A DNA stretch of 64,000 bases from an uncultured Draconibacterium sp. (lineage in GTDB: Bacteria; Bacteroidota; Bacteroidia; Bacteroidales; Prolixibacteraceae): contig CANLMQ010000008.1 of NCBI GenBank assembly GCA_947492175.1, positions 136,378-200,377 on the forward strand. The letters are read 5' to 3'. This document shows positions 9,554 through 18,786 of this stretch, in pieces. Under the pieces are notes generated by a model. It saw only the letters and a program-made list of their open reading frames with translations. It was not told the DNA's origin and did no database searches. A program made the position numbers and the translations under genes. Each line of letters opens with the position of its first letter. The first letter of the stretch is position 1.

Positions 9554-10285
9554 ATGATTACTACTATTTATGTTATAATCTTTACGTATTTTGTATTAGG
9601 TGGTATTGGATTTTATTTTATCAACCGTCGGAAAGAGAAAGAAGTAGCGCGTAAGAGTTGGACCAAATTTATAGCCTATTTTTTTATTATTCATATTTTA
9701 TTTTTTAGTATTGTAATAAATCCCAATGCTTTTAAATGGCTTGCAGCCCTTATTGTTTCGGTAGGTGCATCTGAATTGTTAAAGCTATTCAGGAGGGCAA
9801 ACTATACTCAAAAGGTATTCTTTTCATTTTCAGTAATATTGTTTGGTGTGTTTGCAATTGGATTTCTGATTTTTAGTACACTCGATAAAGAATTGATTCT
9901 ATTCGCATTTTTAATTCTTTCTATTTTCGATGCGTTTAGTCAAATATCGGGACAATTGTGGGGAAAAACCAAAATTGCACCCGAAATAAGTCCGAACAAA
10001 ACAGTTGGAGGCACAGTTGGCGGAGCCATATTTGCGATATTAAGTGCGTTATTATTGAGAGGTTTATACAACGAACCCTGGTTTCTGGCTCTTATACTGG
10101 CTGCCGGAGTTATTGTTTTTGCGTTTGTTGGCGATATTCTGGCATCGCTATATAAACGGAAATTTGGAGTAAAAGACTATAGTAATCTAATTCCGGGACA
10201 TGGTGGTTTTCTCGACAGGTTTGATAGTCTGATTGCAGGAGGTGCCTGGGTAGCTTTGTTTGTTTATAGTGTGACTATTTTATAA
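9554..10285 (+). CDS. CdsA-family phosphatidate cytidylyltransferase
   Basis: A 243-residue, multi-spanning membrane enzyme that makes CDP-diacylglycerol, or a CDP-activated analogue, from a phosphorylated lipid and CTP. The family signature is complete near residues 198-224: SLYKRKFGVKD followed by SNLIPGHGGFLDRFD, with the acidic pair that binds metal and CTP. The product is shorter than many bacterial CdsA proteins and could be a second, specialised copy. It starts 10 bases after the TauE gene. The following genes encode a CTP-type lipid kinase-like protein, an SDR and a CDP-alcohol phosphotransferase, so its CDP-lipid is probably used within this cluster. Confidence 0.9.
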   Translation: MITTIYVIIFTYFVLGGIGFYFINRRKEKEVARKSWTKFIAYFFIIHILFFSIVINPNAFKWLAALIVSVGASELLKLFRRANYTQKVFFSFSVILFGVFAIGFLIFSTLDKELILFAFLILSIFDAFSQISGQLWGKTKIAPEISPNKTVGGTVGGAIFAILSALLLRGLYNEPWFLALILAAGVIVFAFVGDILASLYKRKFGVKDYSNLIPGHGGFLDRFDSLIAGGAWVALFVYSVTIL

Positions 10286-10432
10286 ATCGCACTTCGGGTT
10301 ATGAATTTGGCATTTCAGGTAATAAAAAGATTTTGCAAAACAACAGTATCATATTTTTGTTTTGTAGAGTAAAAGAGGGAAGAAGGTCGAATTAGCAGGT
10401 AGATTTAAGAAGACAAACTGAATATAATATTT

Positions 10433-11107
10433 ATGGAAAACACAATTACTTTATCAATAGTATATTTTGTTGCGATAATATTGCTACTTGCTTTTAACGA
10501 ATTAAATTACCAGAGGCTTAAAGTAAAAGGAGAGATAACACGCAAGTTTGCCCATTTCACTGCAACAGTTGCCGTTGTTCCGTTCCCTTACATATTTAGT
10601 TCTCACTGGTATGTACTTATTCTGGCTTTTATATTCTTTGTAGCTTTATTTATTACGCAATACAGTAAGCAGCTAAAATCCATTCATGATATTGAACGAA
10701 AATCGATAGGTAGCTACTTGCTTCCGATGTCGATTTACATTACATTTTTAATGTCGGATTTGCTTGATAATAAGTTTATATACATTCTTCCCATGTTGGT
10801 TTTAGGAATTTGCGACCCTATGGCTGCTATAGTTGGGATGGGAATGAAGAAGAACAATCATGAAATAAAAATATTTGGAATTAACACAGGAAAATCGTTG
10901 TTTGGTACGGGGGCTTTTTTTATTACAAGTTTTGTAATCAGCATTATCGCATTATACTTTAATCGAGGGGTATTCGATCTTAAAACTTTTTGGGTAGGAT
11001 TAATTGTTGCAATGGTAAGTTCGTTGTCAGAAATGATTAGCTGGCGCGGATCGGACAACCTGACAATCCCGGTGAGTATTGCATTTACATTGTTGCTTTT
11101 ACTGTAG
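10433..11107 (+). CDS. Phytol/dolichol kinase-like integral membrane protein
   Basis: A 224-residue polytopic protein of the SEC59/VTE5 group, distantly related to CdsA. Diagnostic pieces are ITRKFAHF (R37, K38, H41), LGICDPMAAIVG in the middle, and the GKSLFGTGAFF segment towards the end. Related enzymes phosphorylate polyprenols, phytol or diacylglycerol at the expense of CTP. Placed right after a CdsA and before a CDP-alcohol phosphotransferase, it may supply a phosphorylated lipid alcohol for CMP transfer; that is inference. A gap of 147 bases separates it from the CdsA gene, so it may have its own promoter. Confidence 0.75.
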   Translation: MENTITLSIVYFVAIILLLAFNELNYQRLKVKGEITRKFAHFTATVAVVPFPYIFSSHWYVLILAFIFFVALFITQYSKQLKSIHDIERKSIGSYLLPMSIYITFLMSDLLDNKFIYILPMLVLGICDPMAAIVGMGMKKNNHEIKIFGINTGKSLFGTGAFFITSFVISIIALYFNRGVFDLKTFWVGLIVAMVSSLSEMISWRGSDNLTIPVSIAFTLLLLL

Positions 11108-11245
11108 TTGGCAAGATTCAGTTGAAAAAGTATTATGTAATTCTCGCAAAAAATGAGTAAATTGTATATAGAACGCAGTTCGTAACAAAAAATGATTTTG
11201 CTTGCAGCAGACTCATCGTTTGCCAAAATGACAAAAGGAGGAGAA

Positions 11246-12358
11246 ATGAAAACAATTGTAATTAATGGTGCAAATGGTTATGTTGCATCAAACTTCATAA
11301 ACGAATTATTGTTGAGGGACTACAAAGTTATAGCCCTTGTTCGGAGCAATAAAAAGTATTCGGCCGAAGAGCGGATGAAAGACGCTTTACTTCATATGAA
11401 TAATGGAAAGGAAGTAAACTTCAATAATCTCGAGGTTCACAATTATTCACTATTTGAAAAAGATTTTGCATTACAGGAAGAAGAACTAAAAAGTATCTTT
11501 GGGGGGAATATTGACTATTTCCATTTTGCCGCAAGTTTAAAGTTTGATATAAAATCAAAAGAAGAAATTTTTGGAACTAATTTGCAGGGAGTAACCAATT
11601 CGGTTGATACATTCTTGAAATACTCTAATCCTGAATCGCGTTTCTTTTTTGTTAGCACGGCATATTCGTGTGGGAAAATTGCAGGAAAATTTGAAGAACG
11701 CTTTTATGAAAATGAAGAAATCGATGCATTCAGAAATTACTACGAACAATCAAAAAGGTATGCCGAGAATGTTATAAAAAATTATATTGAAGAAAGAAAT
11801 CTGAATGCCAGCATTCTTCGATTATCTCAGGTGGTTGGGAATAATAAAACCGGTGTTACAAAAACCGATTACGGTATTTTCGATTTCTCGAAACGAATTC
11901 AAAATATTGCGGAGAAATATCCCAATAGTTCAATCAGAATTAAGGTAGATCCGGAATCAACTCAAAACCTGATTCCTATTGATACTGTCGTAACTTATCT
12001 AATGAGTGCTGTAAGAGCAGAAAATGTTCCGGTTATATTAAATATTATTGCAAAGAGTTCAGTAAAAAATTCTGATATATTGAATAGTCTTGGCCGGTTA
12101 TTGCCAATTAAGATAGAAGCTGATCTTAACCTGAAACGTGAGGATATGAACTCTTTGGAAAGAATAATTTCAGTTGGGATGTCATTTACAAGAGCTTATA
12201 TTGATATTAATATTTTGTTTGATACTACACAGCTTGATTCAATAGTACAGGAAGATGTCAAATCTGTTACTCCTGAATCTATTTTTAGAATGCTTGAATA
12301 TTTCTTAAACGGCATGGACGGAAAAAAGGGGAAACAGCTATTTCAAAACGCAGGTTAG
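11246..12358 (+). CDS. Extended SDR, thioester-reductase-like NAD(P)-dependent oxidoreductase
   Basis: A 370-residue Rossmann-fold protein. The nucleotide motif GANGYVAS is at 8-15 and the catalytic pair is Y166/K170 (YEQSK), preceded by FVSTAYSCG. The arrangement, with a fatty-acyl/thioester-reductase-like substrate region, resembles the NAD_binding_4 group rather than sugar epimerases; the substrate is unknown. The start is decided by a strong Shine-Dalgarno (AAAGGAGG, 11235-11242) just before the ATG at 11246. Such a site is rare in this window. An upstream in-frame start at 11192 is less likely. Located inside the lipid cassette, it may reduce a lipid acyl or aldehyde intermediate (inference). 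Confidence 0.75.
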   Translation: MKTIVINGANGYVASNFINELLLRDYKVIALVRSNKKYSAEERMKDALLHMNNGKEVNFNNLEVHNYSLFEKDFALQEEELKSIFGGNIDYFHFAASLKFDIKSKEEIFGTNLQGVTNSVDTFLKYSNPESRFFFVSTAYSCGKIAGKFEERFYENEEIDAFRNYYEQSKRYAENVIKNYIEERNLNASILRLSQVVGNNKTGVTKTDYGIFDFSKRIQNIAEKYPNSSIRIKVDPESTQNLIPIDTVVTYLMSAVRAENVPVILNIIAKSSVKNSDILNSLGRLLPIKIEADLNLKREDMNSLERIISVGMSFTRAYIDINILFDTTQLDSIVQEDVKSVTPESIFRMLEYFLNGMDGKKGKQLFQNAG

Positions 12359-12455
12359 ATAATTTTGATAACGATTTTCTACCCGGTATTTTGATTTCAA
12401 TTTATAAATCATAAATTTTATAAGATAAATTAAGTTGTTAGAATAAAGTATTGCT

Positions 12456-13049
12456 ATGAAAAAAATTATAGTTAAAGGAGAGAATGTATTAAATGTACCG
12501 AACGCACTTAGCTTGTACAGACTTTTGGTCTTCCCGGTAATTTTATACATGGCTCTTACCAATCGCGAAAGTGTATATGTAGTTTTACTCTGTATTAGTT
12601 TAATAAGTGATGCCTTGGATGGAAGTATCGCTCGTAGGTTTAATTTGCAAACCAAATTCGGAGCAGCACTTGACAACCTGGCCGACATGTGTACTTACGC
12701 TGTTGCAATACTGGGGTTATTTGTATTTAAATGGAGCGATATTGAGCCTCATGCCTGGATATTATATTTATTTTTTGCAGTTTTTATTTTTAGTTACATT
12801 GTTGCATTTACGCGGTTTGGTAAAATTCCCGGATTGCATTTGTATTCGGCAGTTTCAGCAGGATATGTACAAAGTATTTTCTTTTTTGTTTTGTTTGTAT
12901 TTGGGTTTTATTCCTGGTTTTATTACCTGGCTTTAGCGTGGGGGGTAATTGCCTATATCGAAAAAACGTTTGTATTGTTTCGCCTCGACGATATTAAGCG
13001 GGGAGTAAAAGGATTGTATTGGCTGGTAAAAGAGCAGCGGGCAAATTAG
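12456..13049 (+). CDS. CDP-alcohol phosphatidyltransferase
   Basis: A 197-residue membrane enzyme that transfers a phospho-alcohol from a CDP-lipid or CDP-alcohol. The whole family signature is visible: D52-x2-D55-G56-x2-A59-R60-x8-G69-x3-D73-x3-D77, in about four to six membrane segments. Typical members make phosphatidylglycerol phosphate, phosphatidylserine, phosphatidylinositol or ether lipids. The acceptor here cannot be deduced. It is the last gene of the + strand lipid cassette and is followed by a strong terminator. The N-terminal segment NVPNALSLYRLL is like the phosphatidylglycerophosphate synthase group. Confidence 0.9.
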   Translation: MKKIIVKGENVLNVPNALSLYRLLVFPVILYMALTNRESVYVVLLCISLISDALDGSIARRFNLQTKFGAALDNLADMCTYAVAILGLFVFKWSDIEPHAWILYLFFAVFIFSYIVAFTRFGKIPGLHLYSAVSAGYVQSIFFFVLFVFGFYSWFYYLALAWGVIAYIEKTFVLFRLDDIKRGVKGLYWLVKEQRAN

Positions 13050-13062
13050 AATAATAAAGAAC

Positions 13063-13106
13063 AAAACAAACAAGCCACATTCTTTTGAATGTGGCTTGTT
13101 TGTTTT
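13063..13106 (+). terminator. Strong terminator closing the lipid cassette
   Basis: A perfect 20-bp stem (13063-13082 with 13087-13106) around a TTTT loop. The GC part is AAGCCACATTC / GAATGTGGCTT and it ends in T-rich sequence. Confidence 0.85.
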
Positions 13107-13141
13107 TATGTGTTTATGCTCCTAGCCTGATGGTTAGCTGC

Positions 13142-13169
13142 AAAAAAAAGGTTGCCAATTGGCAACCTT
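13142..13169 (-). terminator. Terminator of rpoD
   Basis: Palindrome with arms AAGGTTGCCAA and TTGGCAACCTT (13148-13169). On the minus strand it is followed by a run of Ts (the As at 13142-13149). Confidence 0.8.
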
Positions 13170-13177
13170 AATATTTT

Positions 13178-14038
13178 TTATCCCAGATATGATTTTAATA
13201 ATTTGCTTCGCGATGTATGTCTTAATCGTCTGATAGCCTTTTCTTTTATCTGTCTTACCCTTTCACGGGTTAATCCGAATCGTTCACCGATTTCCTCCAA
13301 TGTCATTTCCTGGCACCCTATGCCAAAAAACAGTCTAATAATGTCGCTTTCTCGCTCTGTCAATGTTGCTAACGCACGATGTATCTCTCTGGCAAGTGAT
13401 TCCATGATCAGGCTGCGGTCGGCATTTGGTGAATCGTTATTTACCAAAACGTCCAAAAGACTGTTATCTTCTCCGTCCACAAAAGGGGCGTCAACAGAAA
13501 CATGTCTTCCTGATACTCTAAGAGTATCGGCAACCTTATCAGCAGGTAATTCCAGTGAATCGGCTAATTCTTCAGGTGAGGGCTTGCGTTCGTGTTCTTG
13601 CTCAAATTTTGAAAATGCTTTGTTGATTTTGTTCAACGAACCTACCTGGTTCAATGGCAAACGAACGATACGCGATTGCTCTGCAAGCGCTTGAAGAATT
13701 GATTGGCGAATCCACCAAACTGCATAAGAAATGAATTTAAAACCACGGGTTTCATCGAACTTCTCAGCTGCTTTAATCAATCCAAGATTTCCTTCGTTTA
13801 TTAAATCCGGTAAGCTCAGTCCCTGGTTTTGGTACTGTTTTGCAACCGAAACAACAAAACGCAGGTTTGCTCTTGTTAATTTCTCTAAAGCAGCTTGATC
13901 GCCCTTTTTAATCCGCTGTGCTAATTCAACTTCTTCTTCTACAGTAATTAGCTCTTCTTTACCAATTTCCTGTAAATACTTGTCTAAAGAGGCACTTTCA
14001 CGGTTAGTGATTGATTTGGTGATCTTTAGCTGTCTCAT
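13178..14038 (-). CDS. rpoD: Primary RNA polymerase sigma factor (sigma-70 family)
   Basis: A 286-residue sigma factor that recruits RNA polymerase to housekeeping promoters. It lacks the long N-terminal region 1.1, as primary sigma factors of Bacteroidota do. Visible are region 1.2 (SLDKYLQEIGKEELIT), region 2 with LPDLINEGNLGL and the -10 recognition helix FISYAVWWIRQSI, region 3, and region 4 with the helix-turn-helix LEEIGERFGLTRERVRQI. The length and N-terminus (MRQLKITKSITNRES) match the Bacteroidota housekeeping form. A canonical promoter lies upstream and a terminator downstream, so it can be transcribed alone. Confidence 0.95.
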   Translation of the reverse strand: MRQLKITKSITNRESASLDKYLQEIGKEELITVEEEVELAQRIKKGDQAALEKLTRANLRFVVSVAKQYQNQGLSLPDLINEGNLGLIKAAEKFDETRGFKFISYAVWWIRQSILQALAEQSRIVRLPLNQVGSLNKINKAFSKFEQEHERKPSPEELADSLELPADKVADTLRVSGRHVSVDAPFVDGEDNSLLDVLVNNDSPNADRSLIMESLAREIHRALATLTERESDIIRLFFGIGCQEMTLEEIGERFGLTRERVRQIKEKAIRRLRHTSRSKLLKSYLG

Positions 14039-14059
14039 ATACTTTTCTTAAAAATCGTG

Positions 14060-14090
14060 CAAATATAGAACATTAATAATTAATGATCAA
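14060..14090 (-). promoter_or_regulatory. Promoter of rpoD
   Basis: On the minus strand, TATATTTG (14067-14060) matches the Bacteroidota -7 box TAnnTTTG. A TTG at 14090-14088 lies exactly 20 bases upstream as the -33 element. The distance to the rpoD ATG is 21 bases. Confidence 0.65.
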
Positions 14091-14147
14091 GGAGAAAAAC
14101 AATGTATAAATGTTATTAATACAAAGTTAAAGTTTTTTATTTAAGAA

Positions 14148-15587
14148 CTACCTACCAACACCAAAAACAAAATAGGCAGGTTTCCCATTCGGATAAAGTC
14201 CTTCAACTAATATACCTCCTCTCGCATTTCCAACTTCTCTCTTAAAGTCGCTGACTTCGTAAATGGGCTTTTTATTTACGCTTGTAATTATAAAACCTTT
14301 TTCCAACCCTGCGTCTTTTAGTTTTCCTTTCTTCAGATTTGTGATTATAATACCATTACTAATCTCCAAATCACGTTTAACACTTTCGCTTATTGTTTCA
14401 AATTCGGCACCTAAAACGGTAATATTGTCACGAATAATCTCGGTGTCGCCGTGTTTGTTACGTAAAGTAACGGTAAATTGTTTCTTTTCATTGTCTCTAA
14501 GTACCACAACTTTTACATCATCGCCCGGACGATACTGACTAATTTTTTCCTGTAATTCGGCCGATGTTTTTGTTTTTTCACCTTCAATACTAATAATAAC
14601 ATCGCCTTCTTTTATACCAGCTTCTTTTGCCGCACTGTTGTCAGTAACCCTACCTACATATACTCCTTCAACCTTGTCAAGTTTCAATTCTTCAGCTATT
14701 TCTGCATTTACATCGCCAATATTAACACCAAGCAAGGCACGTTGTACTTCACCAAATTCTTTTAAATCTTCCACTACTTTTTTTACAATGGTAACAGGTA
14801 CTGCAAATGAATAACCGGTGTACGATCCGGTTCGGGATGCAATGGCCGTGTTTATTCCTACCAGGTTACCCTGTTGGTTTACCAATGCGCCGCCACTGTT
14901 GCCCGGATTTACTGCAGCATCTGTCTGAATAAAAGATTCGATGGAAGCAGCATCCTGATTAATTCCAAGATTGCGAGCTCGTGCACTTACAATACCGGCA
15001 GTAACTGTAGATGTAAGATTAAATGGATTTCCAACTGCTAAAACCCACTCTCCCAATTTTAGGTTTTCTGAATTACCATAAGTAAGATAAGGTAAATCAT
15101 CAGCCTCAATCTTAAGAAGAGCAATATCGGTTGATGGATCGGTACCTACCAGTCGTGCATCAAACTCACGTTTATCATTTAAAATTACTTTAATTTTTTG
15201 CGCATTTTCAATCACGTGGTTATTGGTTACTATAAATCCGTCGTCAGATAAGATTACTCCGGATCCAAATCCTTGAGATATTTGTGGTTCTCTTTGTTGG
15301 AATCCAAAAAATTCATCCAGAAACGGGTTTCCGCTTGACCACTGACCGGTACGAACCGATTGAGTTGCGATATGCACAACGGTATGAATTGATTTTTCTG
15401 CCGCAAAGGTTAAGTCGGGTAACTTTTGTTCGCTGTCGGCCGGGTAGTTAATGTATCTGGCTGCTTGTTCGTCTTTTACTGTAATAACATCGGGCTTATC
15501 GAAAAAAGTGCTGTAAGTCCAAACTGCAATAAATGCTCCTGCAATAACTAGTAAAAATGTCAGAGATATTCTTCCTACTTTTTTCAT
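14148..15587 (-). CDS. HtrA/Deg-family periplasmic serine protease
   Basis: A 479-residue protease/chaperone for misfolded envelope proteins. Residues 8-25 form a signal anchor or signal peptide. The trypsin-like domain shows the complete triad: H124 in TNNHVIE, D154 in STDIALLKI and S231 in NPGNSGGALV. Two PDZ domains follow (about 285-375 and 390-475), the first with GVYVGRVTDNSAAKEAGI. The architecture is DegP/DegQ-like. It lies 109 bases upstream of rpoD on the same strand. A probable -7 box TAAATTTG is at 15653-15646 (minus). Confidence 0.94.
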   Translation of the reverse strand: MKKVGRISLTFLLVIAGAFIAVWTYSTFFDKPDVITVKDEQAARYINYPADSEQKLPDLTFAAEKSIHTVVHIATQSVRTGQWSSGNPFLDEFFGFQQREPQISQGFGSGVILSDDGFIVTNNHVIENAQKIKVILNDKREFDARLVGTDPSTDIALLKIEADDLPYLTYGNSENLKLGEWVLAVGNPFNLTSTVTAGIVSARARNLGINQDAASIESFIQTDAAVNPGNSGGALVNQQGNLVGINTAIASRTGSYTGYSFAVPVTIVKKVVEDLKEFGEVQRALLGVNIGDVNAEIAEELKLDKVEGVYVGRVTDNSAAKEAGIKEGDVIISIEGEKTKTSAELQEKISQYRPGDDVKVVVLRDNEKKQFTVTLRNKHGDTEIIRDNITVLGAEFETISESVKRDLEISNGIIITNLKKGKLKDAGLEKGFIITSVNKKPIYEVSDFKREVGNARGGILVEGLYPNGKPAYFVFGVGR

Positions 15588-15781
15588 GATAATTAAATTT
15601 AAATATTGTGTCTTAATTTTTTTTCAAAAACGTACTCTTAAAACACAAATTTATTGCCAGTGTTGTTATATGATTGCCCAAATCACTGCTATTTTGCAAT
15701 ATTTAACAAGGCAAACAGAATTTTGTTAAAAAGATTAAACAATTTTTTGGAATTGTGAAATATTGTCAGCATGTGTTTTGA

Positions 15782-16363
15782 CTATTTTTCAGGAACCTTA
15801 AACCATTTTGTATCGAGTTCAATTTCACTATAGTTTGTTATGTGATCTAATGCTTCGCCTGATTCTTTTGCTTCAAAATAAACTTTTCGATAAACTTCTT
15901 TTGCAAATTGTTCTATATATGAAACCTCAAATTGTTTAAAAAGGTTATCAAAAAAATTATTTGTATTTATAAAAACAATAGGTTTTGTATGGTACGAAAG
16001 CTGACGTAATGTCATGACTTCCAGAATTTCTTCAAGTGTGCCAAAACCACCCGGGAGCGCAATAAATGCATCCGACATGTCTCTCATTCGGGCTTTGCGT
16101 TCCATCATGTCTGGTGTAACAATTACTTCGTGCGAATTATCAGAGGCCAGTGAACGATCTATCATTCTCTCTGGAATTATACCGATTGTTTTTGCTCCTG
16201 CTGTACTTGCAGAAATAGTTACAGCTTCCATTAATCCAACATTGGCTCCACCATTAATTAATGTGTGTCCTCCTTGTCCGATCAGCTTCCCAAGTTTTTG
16301 AGCTTCCTGAAAATAGATATCATTAATGGCATTACTTGAGGAGCAGAAAACGCAGATGTTCAT
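15782..16363 (-). CDS. LOG-family protein (cytokinin riboside 5'-monophosphate phosphoribohydrolase-like)
   Basis: A 193-residue Rossmann-like protein of the TIGR00730/LOG family. The hallmark PGGxGTxxE is present as PGGFGTLEE at 104-112, with the preceding MMERKARM arginine segment (R89, R92). Characterised members cleave the N-glycosidic bond of nucleoside 5'-monophosphates such as AMP or cytokinin ribotides; the true substrate in this bacterium is unknown. It is cytoplasmic. It lies downstream of gyrB on the same strand, but a terminator between them suggests separate transcripts. Confidence 0.9.
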   Translation of the reverse strand: MNICVFCSSSNAINDIYFQEAQKLGKLIGQGGHTLINGGANVGLMEAVTISASTAGAKTIGIIPERMIDRSLASDNSHEVIVTPDMMERKARMRDMSDAFIALPGGFGTLEEILEVMTLRQLSYHTKPIVFINTNNFFDNLFKQFEVSYIEQFAKEVYRKVYFEAKESGEALDHITNYSEIELDTKWFKVPEK

Positions 16364-16396
16364 TTTTTTTGAGAAAAGTAGTTAATAATTAGTAGC

Positions 16397-16424
16397 GAAA
16401 AAATCCGGGAGTTACCCCGGATTT
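16397..16424 (-). terminator. Terminator of gyrB
   Basis: Stem AAATCCGGG (16401-16409) / CCCGGATTT (16416-16424) with a 6-base loop. On the minus strand the stem runs into Ts. Confidence 0.75.
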
Positions 16425-16508
16425 AGTTGTATGGTATTGAAATTAATTTTTCAATTCAGAGAGAAGGTGAACTGTATTAAAATATTATTCACCGTCTGGG
16501 TACTTCAG

Positions 16509-18479
16509 TTACGCGTCAATATTTGCGTAGGTAGCGTGGTCTTCGATAAATTTTCTGCGAGGCGGCACGTCATCACCCATAAGCATTGAGAAAATGTGAT
16601 CGGCTTCAGCTGCATTTTCGATGGTTACCTGCTGTAAAGTACGCTGGTTTGGATTCATTGTTGTTTCCCAAAGCTGTTCGGCATTCATTTCTCCCAAACC
16701 TTTATAGCGCTGTGTATGTACACTGCTTTCATTACCATCGCCCCATTCATTAATATACTGAAGGCGTTGTTGTTCTGTCCATGCATACGATTCTTTTTTA
16801 CCTTTTTTTACCAGGTAGAGAGGTGGTGTTGCAATGTATAAATAGCCTTTCTGAATCAGGTCGTTCATGTAACGGAAAAAGAAAGTCATAATAAGCGTTG
16901 CAATGTGGCTTCCATCCACATCGGCATCGGTCATAATCACAACTTTGTGGTACCTGAGTTTTTCCATGTTCAATGCTTTCGAATCTTCTTCGGTTCCGAT
17001 GGTTACTCCGAGAGCAGTGAAAATATTTTTAATTTCTTCGCTTTCAAATATTTTGTGTTGCATGGCTTTTTCCACATTCAGGATTTTACCACGCAAAGGA
17101 AGGATGGCTTGTGTTCTGCGATCGCGGCCTTGTTTTGCCGTACCACCTGCCGAATCTCCCTCCACGAGGAATATTTCGCATTGAGCAGGATCTTTTTCCG
17201 AACAATCGGTTAGTTTCCCCGGAAGTCCACCGCCACTTAGTGCACTTTTACGTTGCACCATTTCGCGGGCTTTTCGTGCTGCATGACGGGCCTGTGCCGC
17301 AAGAATTACTTTTTGAACGATTGTTTTTGCATCTTTTGGATTTTCTTCCAGGTAGTTTTTAAGCATATCGCTAACTGCCTGGTCAACCGAAAGACTTACT
17401 TCGGAGTTACCAAGTTTTGTTTTTGTTTGCCCTTCGAATTGGGGCTCAGCAACTTTTACTGAAACAACTGCTGTTAATCCTTCGCGGAAATCGTCACCAC
17501 TGATGTCAAATTTTAGTTTTGAGAGCATCCCCGAGTGGTCGGCATAGTTTTTTAACGTACGGGTTAAACCTCTCCTAAAACCCGTTAAATGCGTTCCTCC
17601 TTCAATGGTGTTAATGTTGTTTACATATGAATGGATATTTTCGGAGAACGAAGAGTTATATTGTAACGCGATTTCTACCGGAACACCATTTTTTTCAGAA
17701 GTGATGTGAATAGTGTCCTCGATTATTTTAACACGAGTTTCATCTAGGTATTCAACAAATTCCTTGAGCCCGTCTTCCGAGAAATAGCTTTCTGTTTTAA
17801 CGTTTCCTTCTTCGTCCAGTTCTCTTTCATCGGTAATTGTAAGGGTAATTCCGGCATTCAAAAATGCCAGCTCGCGTAAACGTGCAGCCAGAATCTCGTA
17901 TTTGTATTTTGTAGTCAGGAATACCGAAGCGTCGGGCTGGAAGGTTACAATTGTTCCTGTAATATCCGAGTCGCCCGTGATTTTTGCATCGTAAAGAGGT
18001 TTACCAATCTCATATTCCTGTTCCCAGATTTTTCCGTCGCGGTGAATTTCTGCTTTCAGGTGAGATGACAATGCATTAACACACGATACACCTACACCAT
18101 GTAAACCACCCGAAACTTTGTACGAATCTTTATCGAATTTACCCCCGGCATGAAGAACAGTCATTACTACCTCCAGTGCCGATTTGTTTTCTTTTGAATG
18201 TCTTTCAGTTGGAATCCCACGACCGTTGTCTTTTACGGTAATGGAATTATTTTCATGAATAATAACATCGATATTGTTGCAATAACCGGCAAGTGCTTCG
18301 TCAATGGAGTTATCAACCACCTCGTAAACCAAATGGTGCAATCCTTTTTCGTTCACATCGCCAATGTACATGGCCGGACGTTTCCTTACCGCTTCCAATC
18401 CTTCGAGCACCTGAATACTATCCGCAGAATAGTTTCCGTTGCCATTGGTTTGGGTTCCATTTTTTTCAATTTCACTCAT
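16509..18479 (-). CDS. gyrB: DNA gyrase subunit B
   Basis: The ATPase subunit of gyrase, introducing negative supercoils with GyrA. In 656 residues the GHKL ATPase domain shows VYEVVDNSIDEAL, the DNGRGIP loop and GGLHGVG. The transducer domain follows, then the TOPRIM domain with the acidic motif EGDSAGG and the metal-binding DADVDGSHI, and the C-terminal RYKGLGEMN region. The N-terminus has the extra low-complexity stretch NGTQTNGNGNYS before the conserved start SIQVLEGLEAVRKRP. Length and organisation are normal for Bacteroidota. ParE would be the alternative, but the TOPRIM and tail sequences fit GyrB. Confidence 0.95.
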   Translation of the reverse strand: MSEIEKNGTQTNGNGNYSADSIQVLEGLEAVRKRPAMYIGDVNEKGLHHLVYEVVDNSIDEALAGYCNNIDVIIHENNSITVKDNGRGIPTERHSKENKSALEVVMTVLHAGGKFDKDSYKVSGGLHGVGVSCVNALSSHLKAEIHRDGKIWEQEYEIGKPLYDAKITGDSDITGTIVTFQPDASVFLTTKYKYEILAARLRELAFLNAGITLTITDERELDEEGNVKTESYFSEDGLKEFVEYLDETRVKIIEDTIHITSEKNGVPVEIALQYNSSFSENIHSYVNNINTIEGGTHLTGFRRGLTRTLKNYADHSGMLSKLKFDISGDDFREGLTAVVSVKVAEPQFEGQTKTKLGNSEVSLSVDQAVSDMLKNYLEENPKDAKTIVQKVILAAQARHAARKAREMVQRKSALSGGGLPGKLTDCSEKDPAQCEIFLVEGDSAGGTAKQGRDRRTQAILPLRGKILNVEKAMQHKIFESEEIKNIFTALGVTIGTEEDSKALNMEKLRYHKVVIMTDADVDGSHIATLIMTFFFRYMNDLIQKGYLYIATPPLYLVKKGKKESYAWTEQQRLQYINEWGDGNESSVHTQRYKGLGEMNAEQLWETTMNPNQRTLQQVTIENAAEADHIFSMLMGDDVPPRRKFIEDHATYANIDA

Positions 18480-18611
18480 CTCTGTCTCTAAAATTTAATT
18501 CCTTTAAAATAAAATAGTTCCCCTTGCAAAAAAGCCCCAATGCTTTTTAAAGAGAACTAGTTGATTTTCAAGTTTTTATATTGCTTTAAAAATGATCTAA
18601 AAATCACGACA

Positions 18612-18640
18612 CAAAGATAGAAAAATTGATGAGAAAACAA
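18612..18640 (-). promoter_or_regulatory. Probable gyrB promoter
   Basis: TATCTTTG at -7 and TTG at -33 with 18-base spacing on the minus strand. The run TTTTTC lies between them. Confidence 0.5.
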
Positions 18641-18723
18641 TCTTGTTTTTACGTATTCGTGTTCATATTTTTCAACAAGATATTAACTTGAAAATGAGGG
18701 TAAAAAGAGATACCTGATGAAAC

Positions 18724-18756
18724 AAAAAAAGGAAGCTTGAAAGCCTCCTTTTTTTT
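18724..18756 (-). terminator. Terminator-like hairpin left of gyrB
   Basis: AAAAAAAGGA-GCTT and AAGC-TCCTTTTTTT form a stem with one A/C mismatch and a two-base loop. Being flanked by A and T runs, it can work on both strands. No gene ends on the + strand nearby. On the minus strand it lies between the gyrB leader and the barrel gene's stop, 31 bases right of that stop, so it lies upstream of neither coding end in a typical way. Confidence 0.4.
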
Positions 18757-18786
18757 CGAATTGATTGATATTGTTGGTTGAAAGTT

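Larger units (their letters stand above)
18480..18786. other. Intergenic region with gyrB promoter and a terminator
   Basis: On the minus strand, TATCTTTG (18619-18612) is a good -7 box. A TTG at 18640-18638 lies 18 bases upstream, giving a gyrB leader of about 130 bases. The left end carries the terminator of the barrel gene. No further gene is seen. Confidence 0.5.

Noticed and set aside
13152..13694. Long + strand frame antisense to rpoD
   Set aside because: Shadow of the conserved sigma factor frame; composition is unlike a protein and rpoD fits in full.
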